From the IMG/VR virus record IMGVR_UViG_3300023202_000137, positions 26,758 to 90,757 of that record: 64,000 nt of DNA, one strand, 5' to 3'. Position 1 is the stretch's first letter. Each line of letters starts with the position of its first letter. Below the pieces are notes generated by a model that saw nothing but the letters and a program-made list of their open reading frames with translations, had not been told where the DNA came from and made no database searches. The position numbers and the translations under genes were made by a program. Origin of the DNA: a virus. Positions 1 to 8,746 of this stretch are shown here, in pieces.

Positions 1-1666
1 TCACACGCATTCGCATGCTTAGTTCTGGTCCGTCTTCCTCGTCCTCGTCTTGCTGAAACTGAGCCAGTGCATTGATGGCTCGCAGGCAAGCGTTTACGAA
101 CGCGTCCACCATATCGTCATGTCTCGCCAAGGGGAACTTGGTCAGCTCCCCGATTAGGTTTCCTTTTTCCTTCACGAACCCAAGTCGCTCGGGGTCCATG
201 TTCGGGTGAAAGAGAATATCTCCGCGCTCGATGTATGGTGTGATTCGCTTGAGTCGCGACATTTTATCGACTCTCGGTCGCATTCGAACGATAGGCAGTT
301 GAGGTACGCGACGAACCTTGCGCATTTCAAGCGTCGTAGACCCATCGCTGGAAACAGACTTCTCCCATCCAAGATCTCTGAACGAGCGGTTTGCGATGGT
401 GTCCAGGTATTGAGGCAGTGAGTCCTGATAAGCGATGGCCTCAATTGCGACTTCTTCTGACGTGTGGAGCATGAAGTCTTCAACAACGTGGCGAGCTTGA
501 TTATCGAACGTCGTTTTTGTGTGGTACGCATCTGTCACGTAGATCTTCCCAAGTTCAAAATCCACGTACACGGTAGCCGAGGCAAAAAAGTCTGCTTGTT
601 TCTTTTGGGAGATCGCCAGGTCGTAGCCGGAATATGGAACGACGTGCTCTGCAAGTTTCTTTGGGTCGAAGTATTCGATCCAGTCCTCGTCAACGACAAT
701 AATCTCCCCGGACAAAGCCTGGTTTCGAAACGCTCGATTGAACTCTACGCTCCCAATTTCTTGTTCGCGCTCTTTCAGTGCAGCGGTGTGCCAGTGCTCC
801 TCCCATAAACCCTCGGTCCACTTTTTGGGTTTGCGGTTTTTTCCAGGCACGCGGTACTCAACGTCGAAGCCGTCCACGTCGTCGTTGACTGCGTACATCA
901 GGCAAGCGTACGCAGGGTTCTCCATCAGCACGTGGCTGTTGTCGTCAGTGTGCCAAAGGGTGCAGATGTAAACGATACGACCATCCGGCTCTAGCAGGTT
1001 GGTCCAGTCTGACTTCCATGCGTGCTTGATTGTCTCGCGGATTTGGGGGTACTGGATTGCGTTTCGTCGGTCTACGATGTCGTCTGCAATGAGTAGGTCT
1101 GCACGACCACCGGTTGCAGTCGAGAGAATCCCTAGCGCCTCAATGCTCGCATCTTTCGAGAACAGATCACGCTCAACGACTACCTTGTGCTTTGTCCAGT
1201 CGCCGCGCTGTGCTGGCTTCAGATGCGGGAACACTTTTTGGACGCGCTCGTTGCGCTCCATGTGGTCAGTGATTTCAAATAGCCGCTCCATCGCTTTGGA
1301 GTCTGACTGGCAGGCAATCTTGATACGAAGGTTTGGGTTATTTCCAAGTTCCCACAGCACGCGACCCACGGGAATCTGCGTAGTCTTGCCGTGGTCACGA
1401 GGGGCGATGATCATTGCACGCTGGTATCCGTTTGGATTCCAAGTAGGGTGCTTGACCTGACGCTGCCAGTTCCGGTGGAACTGTTGCTGCTTTAGGTTCT
1501 TTCCGCTCTTGTCTGCAAAGACGTACTCAATAAATGCGTTGGGATCTTCGCGTGCGGCCTCAATCTGCAGCTCCTCGTTGAGCGCACGGATCTTGAGAAC
1601 GAGGTCGTGTAGCTGCTCTAAGTCATCTTCAGACTGTGCGGCTCGAATTGCTTTTTCGAGCCGCAC
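1..1666 (-). CDS. terL: terminase large subunit (C-terminus cut by window edge)
   Basis: This is the DNA-packaging motor ATPase and nuclease. The frame is open from about 1745 down to base 1 without a stop, so the C-terminus is missing. Visible landmarks, numbered from the GTG at 1666: a Walker A-like APRDHGKTTQ near residue 90, a Walker B-like LLIADDIVD near residue 195, an RNase H-like nuclease segment beginning YSGYDLAIS near residue 345, and a late acidic motif RHDDMVDAF near residue 520. The N-terminus is a charged, probably coiled helix. The start is uncertain. No ATG lies near the beginning, the GTG lacks a clear Shine-Dalgarno sequence, and the frame overlaps the end of the upstream gene. 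Confidence in the family is high; confidence in the start is low. Confidence 0.93.
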   Translation of the reverse strand, partial: MRLEKAIRAAQSEDDLEQLHDLVLKIRALNEELQIEAAREDPNAFIEYVFADKSGKNLKQQQFHRNWQRQVKHPTWNPNGYQRAMIIAPRDHGKTTQIPVGRVLWELGNNPNLRIKIACQSDSKAMERLFEITDHMERNERVQKVFPHLKPAQRGDWTKHKVVVERDLFSKDASIEALGILSTATGGRADLLIADDIVDRRNAIQYPQIRETIKHAWKSDWTNLLEPDGRIVYICTLWHTDDNSHVLMENPAYACLMYAVNDDVDGFDVEYRVPGKNRKPKKWTEGLWEEHWHTAALKEREQEIGSVEFNRAFRNQALSGEIIVVDEDWIEYFDPKKLAEHVVPYSGYDLAISQKKQADFFASATVYVDFELGKIYVTDAYHTKTTFDNQARHVVEDFMLHTSEEVAIEAIAYQDSLPQYLDTIANRSFRDLGWEKSVSSDGSTTLEMRKVRRVPQLPIVRMRPRVDKMSRLKRITPYIERGDILFHPNMDPERLGFVKEKGNLIGELTKFPLARHDDMVDAFVNACLRAINALAQFQQDEDEEDGPELSMRMRV

Positions 1667-1691
1667 AACCTGGGCGCGTAGCTTTTTCTTG

Positions 1692-2210
1692 CTAGCCAGA
1701 TGCCGCTTCCTTTTTCTTTGCCTCTTCCTTTTTCTCGCGCTTGTTCATTAGGAGGTTAGCTATCGACTCGTGCTGCGCAATCGCAGTTGGCCCGGTAAAG
1801 ACTCCCACCATGATAGCTTCGACGGGAGAAGCTCCACCTAGGATGGATGCGAGGACCCCAGCAACTCCGCCTAGTACGATAGGTATCGCGGTGCGCCAGC
1901 GTTTAGGAATCTTCTTTGTCACACCCCCCAACATGGGCAAGCGAAACAAGTTTCCGAGCAGCATGATGAGAGTGCCAGCAATGCCAATCCAAGATCCGGT
2001 GCGCACTGCATTCACGAGATCACCAGCACTCTGCAGGGTTTCTGGAAGCGTGGACTCCCCTTCCATGTCTGCAGGTGCTGGCGCTGCAGGTTCCGCCGCT
2101 GCAGAGGCGGTAGCTTCTTGCGCGTACGCAACCGGCACCACCTCTGCAGGATGAGGGTTTACGCTGAACGCGCCCAATGCGAGGGCGAGGGACAAGAACA
2201 ATCGCTTCAT
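1692..2210 (-). CDS. secreted or membrane protein, possible lysis function
   Basis: This 172-residue protein has an N-terminal signal peptide (MKRLFLSLALALGAFSV, likely cleaved after AYA near residue 30). An Ala/Pro-rich linker follows, then two or three hydrophobic segments between about residues 70 and 145, and a very Lys/Glu-rich tail. Together with the small membrane protein at 2558-2794 it could belong to a lysis cassette, but no family was recognised. Its stop codon lies inside the open frame of the terminase gene. Confidence 0.75.
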   Translation of the reverse strand: MKRLFLSLALALGAFSVNPHPAEVVPVAYAQEATASAAAEPAAPAPADMEGESTLPETLQSAGDLVNAVRTGSWIGIAGTLIMLLGNLFRLPMLGGVTKKIPKRWRTAIPIVLGGVAGVLASILGGASPVEAIMVGVFTGPTAIAQHESIANLLMNKREKKEEAKKKEAASG

Positions 2211-2212
2211 GC

Positions 2213-2554
2213 TTAGCCTCCGTTTTTCACTGCTGCTTGAGTGAGCAGATTTAGCTCATCGAGCCCCTTGGTCAAGCCGTTGGACTTGGCCACGGTACGC
2301 TCGACCATTCGCTTCAGCTCTTTGTGCCCTAGCTCACCTCGCAACGCCTTTTGCTTGGCAAGTGCCAAGTTTAGTTGGTCGCTCGATATCTTGCCAAGGT
2401 CTAAAAGGGCCTCGCCCATTTTCTTTTCTTGGAGTAGCTGAAGCGCACTGTCCACATCGACCTGCTTGCAGAGGCCCATTTCAATCAGCACGTTTCCGAT
2501 GCTCGTTGGGTCTTCCTCGGGTGTCTGTCGATGGCGACGTTTGCTTTTCAGCAT
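2213..2554 (-). CDS. small protein with GspE-N/MshEN-like repeats
   Basis: This 113-residue protein contains two tandem copies of a motif resembling the N-terminal domain of type II secretion and type IV pilus ATPases. The copies are IGNVLIEMGL (residues 19-28) and MGEALLDLGKISSDQLNLAL (46-65), the second ending AKQ. In MshEN domains this motif pair binds cyclic-di-GMP through an Arg in RLG. Here those positions read SIG and KMG, so ligand binding is doubtful and the fold may serve only for protein contacts. No ATPase domain is present. It sits 2 bases upstream of the signal-peptide protein gene. Confidence 0.75.
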   Translation of the reverse strand: MLKSKRRHRQTPEEDPTSIGNVLIEMGLCKQVDVDSALQLLQEKKMGEALLDLGKISSDQLNLALAKQKALRGELGHKELKRMVERTVAKSNGLTKGLDELNLLTQAAVKNGG

Positions 2555-2557
2555 GCC

Positions 2558-2794
2558 TCATCCTCCTGGTGGTTTGATGAACGTGATCACGAAGTCTTTG
2601 AGGTTCGTAATTGTGGATTCTAGCTTAGTGAACGACGCGCTGTTGGCTTCAACCAGTTTGACGATCTGCATTGCAAGGTCGCGGTTGTCCCGGTCCTTCC
2701 GCCAGTAGGCCCAGCCGAGAAAAACAACGAGGCCCCAGGGTCCGGCCTCCCTCAAAAATTCTGCTGCTAAAGCGAGGGCATCCATCTGCGACAA
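2558..2794 (-). CDS. small membrane protein, holin-like
   Basis: This 78-residue protein has one hydrophobic segment near residues 18-32 (GPWGLVVFLGWAYW). A charged, helical C-terminal half follows (residues 35-70). This layout is common in short phage holins and accessory membrane proteins. No specific family is recognised. The location beside a signal-peptide protein and the terminase fits a lysis or late accessory role. Confidence 0.65.
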   Translation of the reverse strand: MSQMDALALAAEFLREAGPWGLVVFLGWAYWRKDRDNRDLAMQIVKLVEANSASFTKLESTITNLKDFVITFIKPPGG

Positions 2795-2818
2795 CGTACC
2801 ATCGTCAGATCTGTCTAG

Positions 2819-3166
2819 CTAGTGGGATACCGGTTCGGCCTTCTCTGGCGTCTCGACGAGGGTTTCACTCGGGGGGTCGACTCGAACATAGTCGTCGTAC
2901 CATTTAATCAGGGTGTCGCGCGACATTTGCAGGGCCCCTTTTTTGCCGATGCATGAGTCCTGTAGCGAGGCGAGCATCTGCTTTGCGCGTTCCATGCTGA
3001 TCATGTCACTGGCCAGAGCTTTCGCTAGAGTGCGAGCGTCATCCAGGAATGCGTTGAAGCGTGCGTCGGCTGTTGGGTTTTCTTCGTTCGACTTGAGCAG
3101 CTCGTCGATGATCTGCGCGGTGCTCTTGTCTTGCTCCTGCGCTTCTAGTGGTTGTCCTTTTTCCAT
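2819..3166 (-). CDS. hypothetical phage protein upstream of terminase cluster
   Basis: A 115-residue soluble, acidic, mostly helical protein. I do not recognise it. The position between the fibre gene and the terminase would allow a small terminase subunit or a fibre chaperone, but no HTH or other diagnostic motif is visible. Confidence 0.6.
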   Translation of the reverse strand: MEKGQPLEAQEQDKSTAQIIDELLKSNEENPTADARFNAFLDDARTLAKALASDMISMERAKQMLASLQDSCIGKKGALQMSRDTLIKWYDDYVRVDPPSETLVETPEKAEPVSH

Positions 3167-3188
3167 GTCTGTACCTGTACCTGTTGGG

Positions 3189-5702
3189 TTACTTCTTCTT
3201 TTTGGCGGGCTTCGTTGTCGCGTCCTTCTCTACCTCTAGCGTCTCCTCTTCGATGAAAGTTTTGCCGGTCAGTTCTTCGAGTGCCCTGATAGCTCGCTCC
3301 ATCCTGAACACCTTACGAAATCCTCGCACCTTGTTCTCGGTGTGGAGATAGTATTCGCCGGTCTTGGGATCGTGTGGAGAGATTTGGGTGACGGTACCAC
3401 CCTGGTCTCGAACGAAGACTTCTGCGAGCCCGCCAACATCTTTGGCATAGACTTGGGCTTTGTTGACTAGGCCGGTTGGATCTCCAACTCGCTCCCCCAA
3501 GTAGATTGCGTGGTTGTCGCCGCCGATGTTTCCGACGTAAAACCCATCGGTGTTGCTCCCTCCACCGTGCACCATCCTGAACCGTGTGTTGGAATCGAAA
3601 CGAAATGTTAGCTCATCACCACTGGTTATCGATCCAATCGCCACCTGGAGGGATGCTGCGAGGTCGGAGTTAAAGCGCAGAGCCCCTGTTCCCCCAAAAG
3701 ACCCATCGAGTTGTAGTCTATTTGCAACACCACCCGCACGAACGGCGAGTATGCCTTGGCTGGATCCAACATCAAGGCTCATGTACTCCGTGTTGCCGAT
3801 CAACCAGTCCCAACTGTCTGCGCTTCGGTCGTACCGGATAAAGTCTCCAGAGTCGCCACGAAACTCTCCGTCAACTCCGTTCCAAAACAGACCAAAGTTC
3901 TGGATACCAACCTCTAGGCCATCTACGCTCGTAGGCCCAAACCCCACTGCGCCAACGACGAGACCCTCTCGAATATTCACGCCGCCATTCTGCAGAACGA
4001 AGTCGTTGGTGCTACCGCGCTCGAATCGAAACGAGTCGAAGGTTCGACTGTAGATAAGCGCGTCACCACTATCGAAGCGCAAAATCCGGTCGTCACCGCT
4101 AAGACTCAAGTTGAAGTTGGCGTCATCTACAACGAACGAGGTATCGACAAAAACTGACTGGTACGGGTTGGCAAGGCTACCGATGTTCGAGTTGGATTGC
4201 AGAGGAATGATAGAGCCACGTTGACGGAACTCACTGACGAGTGGCTCGATTTCCAGAACTCGAATCGGAACCCCGCCTGAATACACATCGGCCTGCAGCT
4301 CACCTGTGTCATCTGCGCCAGCCCGAACCGCCGCAAGGGAGGCAATGACGTTGGTGACCACAGCGTCGTCTTCGATTGCGAAAGCAACCAAGGGGCCAAA
4401 CCCGTCTGCCATGTTTCCACTGGAGAGGGCGCGGAAGTCCAGAGCTTGCTGTGTGCCCGTGGTGGAGGCAGTGTCGATCCGTATCGCGTCCGGGCTAGTG
4501 CTTCCCCTTCGTATCCGTTTGCTCATCTCGGTTACGAGAAAATCGAGAGTGTTGGCCACGGTATCTGCAGGTGCCGTGAACACTGGCGGTACGAATGAGG
4601 GCGCCCCAGCTTGGCCGTCGTATCCGACTTGCGCAGACCCCAGGCCACCCGTTGTGGACTGCAGATCGTCGATCAATTCCTCGATAGCTGCTTGGACATT
4701 TCCCGAGCTAACGTAGTCGTGTGGGGTGAACGAAACACTCGCTGCTGTGAAGGGAGTCGTGCGAATGGTTTCTAGGTAGTCGAGCAGGGTTTCGATCTGT
4801 GCGTTGACAGTACCCTCGGCCAGGGTCAGTGGTGACCCAAGGGCAACGCCGCTACCACTCTTTGCGTTCGCCCCTACTTTCGTCGCGCCGTTGCTTGCAC
4901 CGCCCGCAGTGGCTAGGTCTGTGATCACATCGTTGATGGCTGCACGAAGGGTTGCGCTTGCATACCCAAGGGCAGTACCCCCGGTTGGGGTAAGCGTAAA
5001 TCCTTCGATCCCGATGAGGGTGGCACCCTCACCAGCCGCCTGACTTGCTAGCTCCCCTACGTAGGCGTTGTAGTCGGACAAGATGTCGTCGAGAACTTCC
5101 TTGGTCCTACCACGCACAACGTCGAGCCTCGTGTTACCCGTACTGCGAAAGAAATCCTGACGGCGAGAAACATCCAGGTTGCCGTTCGTAATGGTGGATT
5201 GCCCAAATGCGCGAGTGATGTCTACGAGCAAGATCGCATCTGGTCGAAGTGGTGGCGCTGTGGGGGCAACGTCTTCTGCGCTTTGAACCACGAAGAGACT
5301 GAACGATGCATTGCGACGAAAGAAAACCGTCACGCTGTTACCGTCCGTCTCAGGCTGCTGCAGATCTTCTGCGAACTCTGCAAAAACCGAGATTATTCGG
5401 CTGTTTCCGGGCGTGAGGACTTCGGTAGATGCCCCGAGGTTGTCTTGGCTAACGTCAACGATCTGCGGGTCTGGCCAGGAAACCTGCTTGCCTTCGGGGG
5501 TAAATAGAAGCGCATCGCCACTCACGTCAACAGTGAGAGCTGGTGGCCCCGACTCTGTAACCTCGCCATTTTTGACGATTCCGCTGAAACCTTTCTGCTC
5601 GTCACCAATTGCAGACTCGATACGATCCTGCACCTGGTCGAACGCCAGATCCATATCGCCTTCGGTCACTAGCTGGCGGAAGAAAAAGTCCAGTCTATCC
5701 AT
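3189..5702 (-). CDS. tail fibre / receptor-binding-type protein
   Basis: An 837-residue, Gly/Ser/Thr/Asp-rich, beta-dominated protein of fibre type. The N-terminus (FFFRQLVTEGDMDLAF) is the probable attachment region. The middle consists of low-complexity beta segments with repeated 'fRFDS' and 'frgDSGDFIRYDRS' style phrases. The C-terminal 60 residues are helical and end in a Lys-rich tail (KPAKKKK). It lies directly after the gpI-like baseplate gene, the usual place for fibres. Receptor specificity cannot be read from sequence. Confidence 0.8.
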   Translation of the reverse strand: MDRLDFFFRQLVTEGDMDLAFDQVQDRIESAIGDEQKGFSGIVKNGEVTESGPPALTVDVSGDALLFTPEGKQVSWPDPQIVDVSQDNLGASTEVLTPGNSRIISVFAEFAEDLQQPETDGNSVTVFFRRNASFSLFVVQSAEDVAPTAPPLRPDAILLVDITRAFGQSTITNGNLDVSRRQDFFRSTGNTRLDVVRGRTKEVLDDILSDYNAYVGELASQAAGEGATLIGIEGFTLTPTGGTALGYASATLRAAINDVITDLATAGGASNGATKVGANAKSGSGVALGSPLTLAEGTVNAQIETLLDYLETIRTTPFTAASVSFTPHDYVSSGNVQAAIEELIDDLQSTTGGLGSAQVGYDGQAGAPSFVPPVFTAPADTVANTLDFLVTEMSKRIRRGSTSPDAIRIDTASTTGTQQALDFRALSSGNMADGFGPLVAFAIEDDAVVTNVIASLAAVRAGADDTGELQADVYSGGVPIRVLEIEPLVSEFRQRGSIIPLQSNSNIGSLANPYQSVFVDTSFVVDDANFNLSLSGDDRILRFDSGDALIYSRTFDSFRFERGSTNDFVLQNGGVNIREGLVVGAVGFGPTSVDGLEVGIQNFGLFWNGVDGEFRGDSGDFIRYDRSADSWDWLIGNTEYMSLDVGSSQGILAVRAGGVANRLQLDGSFGGTGALRFNSDLAASLQVAIGSITSGDELTFRFDSNTRFRMVHGGGSNTDGFYVGNIGGDNHAIYLGERVGDPTGLVNKAQVYAKDVGGLAEVFVRDQGGTVTQISPHDPKTGEYYLHTENKVRGFRKVFRMERAIRALEELTGKTFIEEETLEVEKDATTKPAKKKK

Positions 5703-5704
5703 GG

Positions 5705-7933
5705 TTACGGCTCCACCGTATTGATGTGGTGCGTATGGGGCGGTTTCATGAAATCCACAATCTCTCGCAGTTGTCGTCGTTCCTCGTCACTGAGTGTCCT
5801 ATCAACTTCAACGTCAAAACTGTAGAGGGAAGCCGAGTCGTCCAACCCCAAGAAGGTACCCTCTCCAAGCTCATCCTCCCCCAAAACCCAGCCGTCTAGG
5901 TCGTTGAACTCTACAATAAGGCATTGCGCGATACCTAGAAAGAACTCCACGGCAGCACAGATCCCAGGGGCCGTACCCTTCAGCTTGTAGATATCCACGA
6001 GGATTCTTGCCAGCTTGCGCTTGTCGTTCTCGCTGAGATCGAAGGCGAAGGGGTTACCGAGCGATTCCAGAATCACGTCGAGGAACTGCTCGTCTGCTGT
6101 GTCGATGTCGAGAATATCAACCCATTCATCGATCTTGCAGAGAATTAGATCGACCACGTCCTGCAGGACGTTCGAGAACCGCAGTAGATCGAGCGACTCA
6201 TCTTCGCGACGGTTCAGCTCAGCAAACATTTTGTAGATGCAGAAGTTTCTCCGGTCCGGTGCTTGCGGTTGGAATGCGTCGAACACTGCCTGTGCTGGGC
6301 CTGCAGCATTCCCGAATAAGTCCTCAACATTGTTGATGATCACACGGTACTGCAGCTCATTTCCTTCACATGAAAGGTGCCGGCTCATCTCAACATCTAG
6401 GGTTACGTCGTACTCCGTGTCAGAAATCTTCTCGACCGACACTGCGTTGAGCGACACTGCTGGCGTGATGCTGTCGTGGATTGCCTCGAAAGTGTAGTTC
6501 GATGGCGTAAGCGCATCTGCTGCTGTGCCGTCTCCGGTCGCGCGTACCGCCTCGTCAAAAATGACTCGCACAGTTTTCTTGTCCAGTGCGATTGCTGAGG
6601 CTGCCTCTGGCGGTGTGAGGTCTTCGATGGTGAACGAGTACGACTCTGCGAAGGGTGATCCCCCACCAACGAGGTCGCTAGTCACATCGACTTGGATAAC
6701 ATCGAGGCTCAGGAACACCGCAGGAGGAACGAGTAAGAAGCTCAACCCGTCCGGGCCTCCTGCACCTGGGGAGGTCAAATCAGTCACAACAACACCCCAC
6801 CCGTTCTGTGGTGAGGCTCCGTCCCAAGCAAGTACGCCGTCAACTGTTATGGTCGTTGCTGTTTGATCTGGCTGGCTTGCTCCGGTGTTCCAGATCTCCA
6901 AGTACACGTTGGAACTGATGGGTACTTGGGTTTCGTTGGGCTCCGGGTTCTGGCTGAGGATGACGATGCCCGTGTCCTCGTCACAGAAAACGTTGTCCAG
7001 GTAGATCGCAGGCAGCTCAACGTCGATGGCTGGGTTGATGCTGCTGACCACCGCAGAGGCAGTGCCGCCGCTTTGCCCAGGCACGATACCGCTCACAACG
7101 TTCTGAGCTGTTGGCTGCGCGCTGCTACCGCTCGTTGCTGCAGAAAGTCCCGAGGTCTCCCGCGTCACTTCCGGCACTGCGTTCGAGCCGGATTGAGCCT
7201 CCACAGTACCGCCGCTTTCAATGTCTCCCGTTGCTTCAGCTCGAAGAGTGATCAGGTGACTGATCCAATCGTCGAACGGAACCGTGTCCCCACCAAAGGT
7301 CAGACTTTCACTGACGCTTTGAGTGACGGTAAGGATTAGATCATGGACAGTGATCTTGCCTTCGATTGTCCCGAAGCCGACTGGACCGTCTACGCGCTGG
7401 GTGAACGTCGCTGGGGTGTGGGTTTGGCCGCCGTCGTTTGAACCGATAAAAGCTATCGCAACTTCATCAGCTTGCGATGTCACACCGGTTGCTCCGGTGG
7501 TTATTGGATCTCCGTCCCCTTCGTTGGTTACGAGTTGATCCTGTGCGGGTACCAGGATGTTGACGTATTCTAATGCAGCGATGTTGAAGTTGTATGCGCT
7601 GCTTTTTGGCGCGAGCACTTCAACGAAGCGGCTCGCATTGTTGTCTGGAACAATTCCCAGCCAAACCTCGTGCCGAATGAAAACATCGCCAGCACTTTGT
7701 GCGTTTGCAATTCGCGCGTAGCTGAATCCGGTCTTGGTCCCACTCTCTGTGCTTTGGATGACACTGGTGATTGCTTCTGGATCGCCGTCGTTTGGATCTA
7801 GCGCCGTGGCCCCAACGACAATGATGGACCCAGGCAACGGGTCCTGTGGCAGCTCGAAGACGGGGGGGTTTAGAAATGCCCCCGCACCCCCAGCACGTAT
7901 TACGTGCGATTGTCTGAAGACAGCGCCAGCCAT
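5705..7933 (-). CDS. gpI-like baseplate protein with large adhesin-like N-terminus
   Basis: A 742-residue protein. The last 180 residues match the P2 gpI-type tail protein family. Landmarks are FLDVILESLGNPFAF, DKRKLARILVDIYKLKGTAP and a 'LSDEERRQLREIVDFMKPPHT' ending that is typical of that family. The first 560 residues look like several beta-sandwich, Ig-like domains (for example PNETQVPISSNVYLEIWN and LTPPEAASAIALDKKTVRVI). P2 gpI is usually under 200 residues, so this is a fusion of a baseplate-wedge connector with surface domains. It lies between baseplate and fibre genes, with a 2-base gap to the fibre. Confidence 0.85.
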   Translation of the reverse strand: MAGAVFRQSHVIRAGGAGAFLNPPVFELPQDPLPGSIIVVGATALDPNDGDPEAITSVIQSTESGTKTGFSYARIANAQSAGDVFIRHEVWLGIVPDNNASRFVEVLAPKSSAYNFNIAALEYVNILVPAQDQLVTNEGDGDPITTGATGVTSQADEVAIAFIGSNDGGQTHTPATFTQRVDGPVGFGTIEGKITVHDLILTVTQSVSESLTFGGDTVPFDDWISHLITLRAEATGDIESGGTVEAQSGSNAVPEVTRETSGLSAATSGSSAQPTAQNVVSGIVPGQSGGTASAVVSSINPAIDVELPAIYLDNVFCDEDTGIVILSQNPEPNETQVPISSNVYLEIWNTGASQPDQTATTITVDGVLAWDGASPQNGWGVVVTDLTSPGAGGPDGLSFLLVPPAVFLSLDVIQVDVTSDLVGGGSPFAESYSFTIEDLTPPEAASAIALDKKTVRVIFDEAVRATGDGTAADALTPSNYTFEAIHDSITPAVSLNAVSVEKISDTEYDVTLDVEMSRHLSCEGNELQYRVIINNVEDLFGNAAGPAQAVFDAFQPQAPDRRNFCIYKMFAELNRREDESLDLLRFSNVLQDVVDLILCKIDEWVDILDIDTADEQFLDVILESLGNPFAFDLSENDKRKLARILVDIYKLKGTAPGICAAVEFFLGIAQCLIVEFNDLDGWVLGEDELGEGTFLGLDDSASLYSFDVEVDRTLSDEERRQLREIVDFMKPPHTHHINTVEP

Positions 7934-7943
7934 GGGTTAGGCC

Positions 7944-8354
7944 CTAGTCTAGCGTGACTTCTAGGTTTCCTGCAGGAAACTCCAACGTGTCCCCGTTGTC
8001 GATTGCTTTGGCTGGGTTCAGCGCACCATAGGCCAGAAGATTCCCTCCACCACCAGCGTCGAAGATACCAAAATGAGTCAGCACGCCCCAGCTACCGCTT
8101 GCTTGTGGAAAGCTAATTAGTGCCGCGTTTGGTTTGCTGGAAGGGTCTCCCGTTACCGCAGGGTCCCACCCAGCACCAGTGTTAGGCACAGACACGCGAG
8201 CGTAGCCGTTGCCGACTGGCTCGGTGAAGTTTGTTCCATCGTCCGCAGGGGTCGTGGTTGAAAGCCCAATATGAACCGGGTCAGGGAAGAGTGAAGAGGT
8301 AGCCCCGAGCAACGCATCGAGCACAGCATCTTCGGTTTGGTTTGTGAAACTCAT
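7944..8354 (-). CDS. small tail-fibre-type structural protein (paralogue of 25172-25573)
   Basis: A 136-residue protein of a family often found beside phage fibre genes. Its signatures are VHIGLSTTTPADDGTNFTEP, GNGYARVSV and SGSWGVLTHFGIFDAGGGG. It shares the same architecture and many identical blocks with the protein at 25172-25573 (EPVGNGYARV, ASGSWG, THFGIFD, GGNLL), which indicates an internal duplication. It overlaps the gene upstream by 4 bases. Confidence 0.8.
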   Translation of the reverse strand: MSFTNQTEDAVLDALLGATSSLFPDPVHIGLSTTTPADDGTNFTEPVGNGYARVSVPNTGAGWDPAVTGDPSSKPNAALISFPQASGSWGVLTHFGIFDAGGGGNLLAYGALNPAKAIDNGDTLEFPAGNLEVTLD

Positions 8355-8746
8355 GGTGCCTCCAGTTTTAATTGAACCCCAACGTTATGAAAGCCGGATA
8401 GCTTACTGACGTTGATCCCAAAGTTTGTCATGTTCCTGGTGCGACCGATAGGAAGGTCAGTCGATGCGGCCTCGATAAAATCCACGAGCCACTTGCATCG
8501 CCAGATCGCTCCGGGGATTGCAGCGACCGGGCCACGTAGGCTGAAAGTCGCTCGAAGAAACGTCATGCCCGTCAAGTTCATATCCTGATAGACGTGTACG
8601 AAGTCATTGATCGCAAGTCGTTCCATGACTCCCTCGATGTCACTTCCAAGAACAAAGCTCGCCAGTCCAGGTTGGTTGAACCCTTCGGGCTGTACCACCC
8701 GCAGTTGCCGGTCGCCTCGGCCTCTGTCCCATGCACTGAAACTCAT
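8351..8746 (-). CDS. hypothetical baseplate/fibre-region protein
   Basis: A 131-residue protein with mixed alpha/beta composition and no recognised domain. It overlaps both neighbours by 1-4 bases, so it is translated within the tail-tip operon. A structural or assembly role is inferred from position only. Confidence 0.7.
   Translation of the reverse strand: MSFSAWDRGRGDRQLRVVQPEGFNQPGLASFVLGSDIEGVMERLAINDFVHVYQDMNLTGMTFLRATFSLRGPVAAIPGAIWRCKWLVDFIEAASTDLPIGRTRNMTNFGINVSKLSGFHNVGVQLKLEAP

Noticed and set aside
2819-3166. small terminase subunit
   Set aside because: Position near the large subunit is suggestive, but no DNA-binding motif is visible; left as hypothetical.
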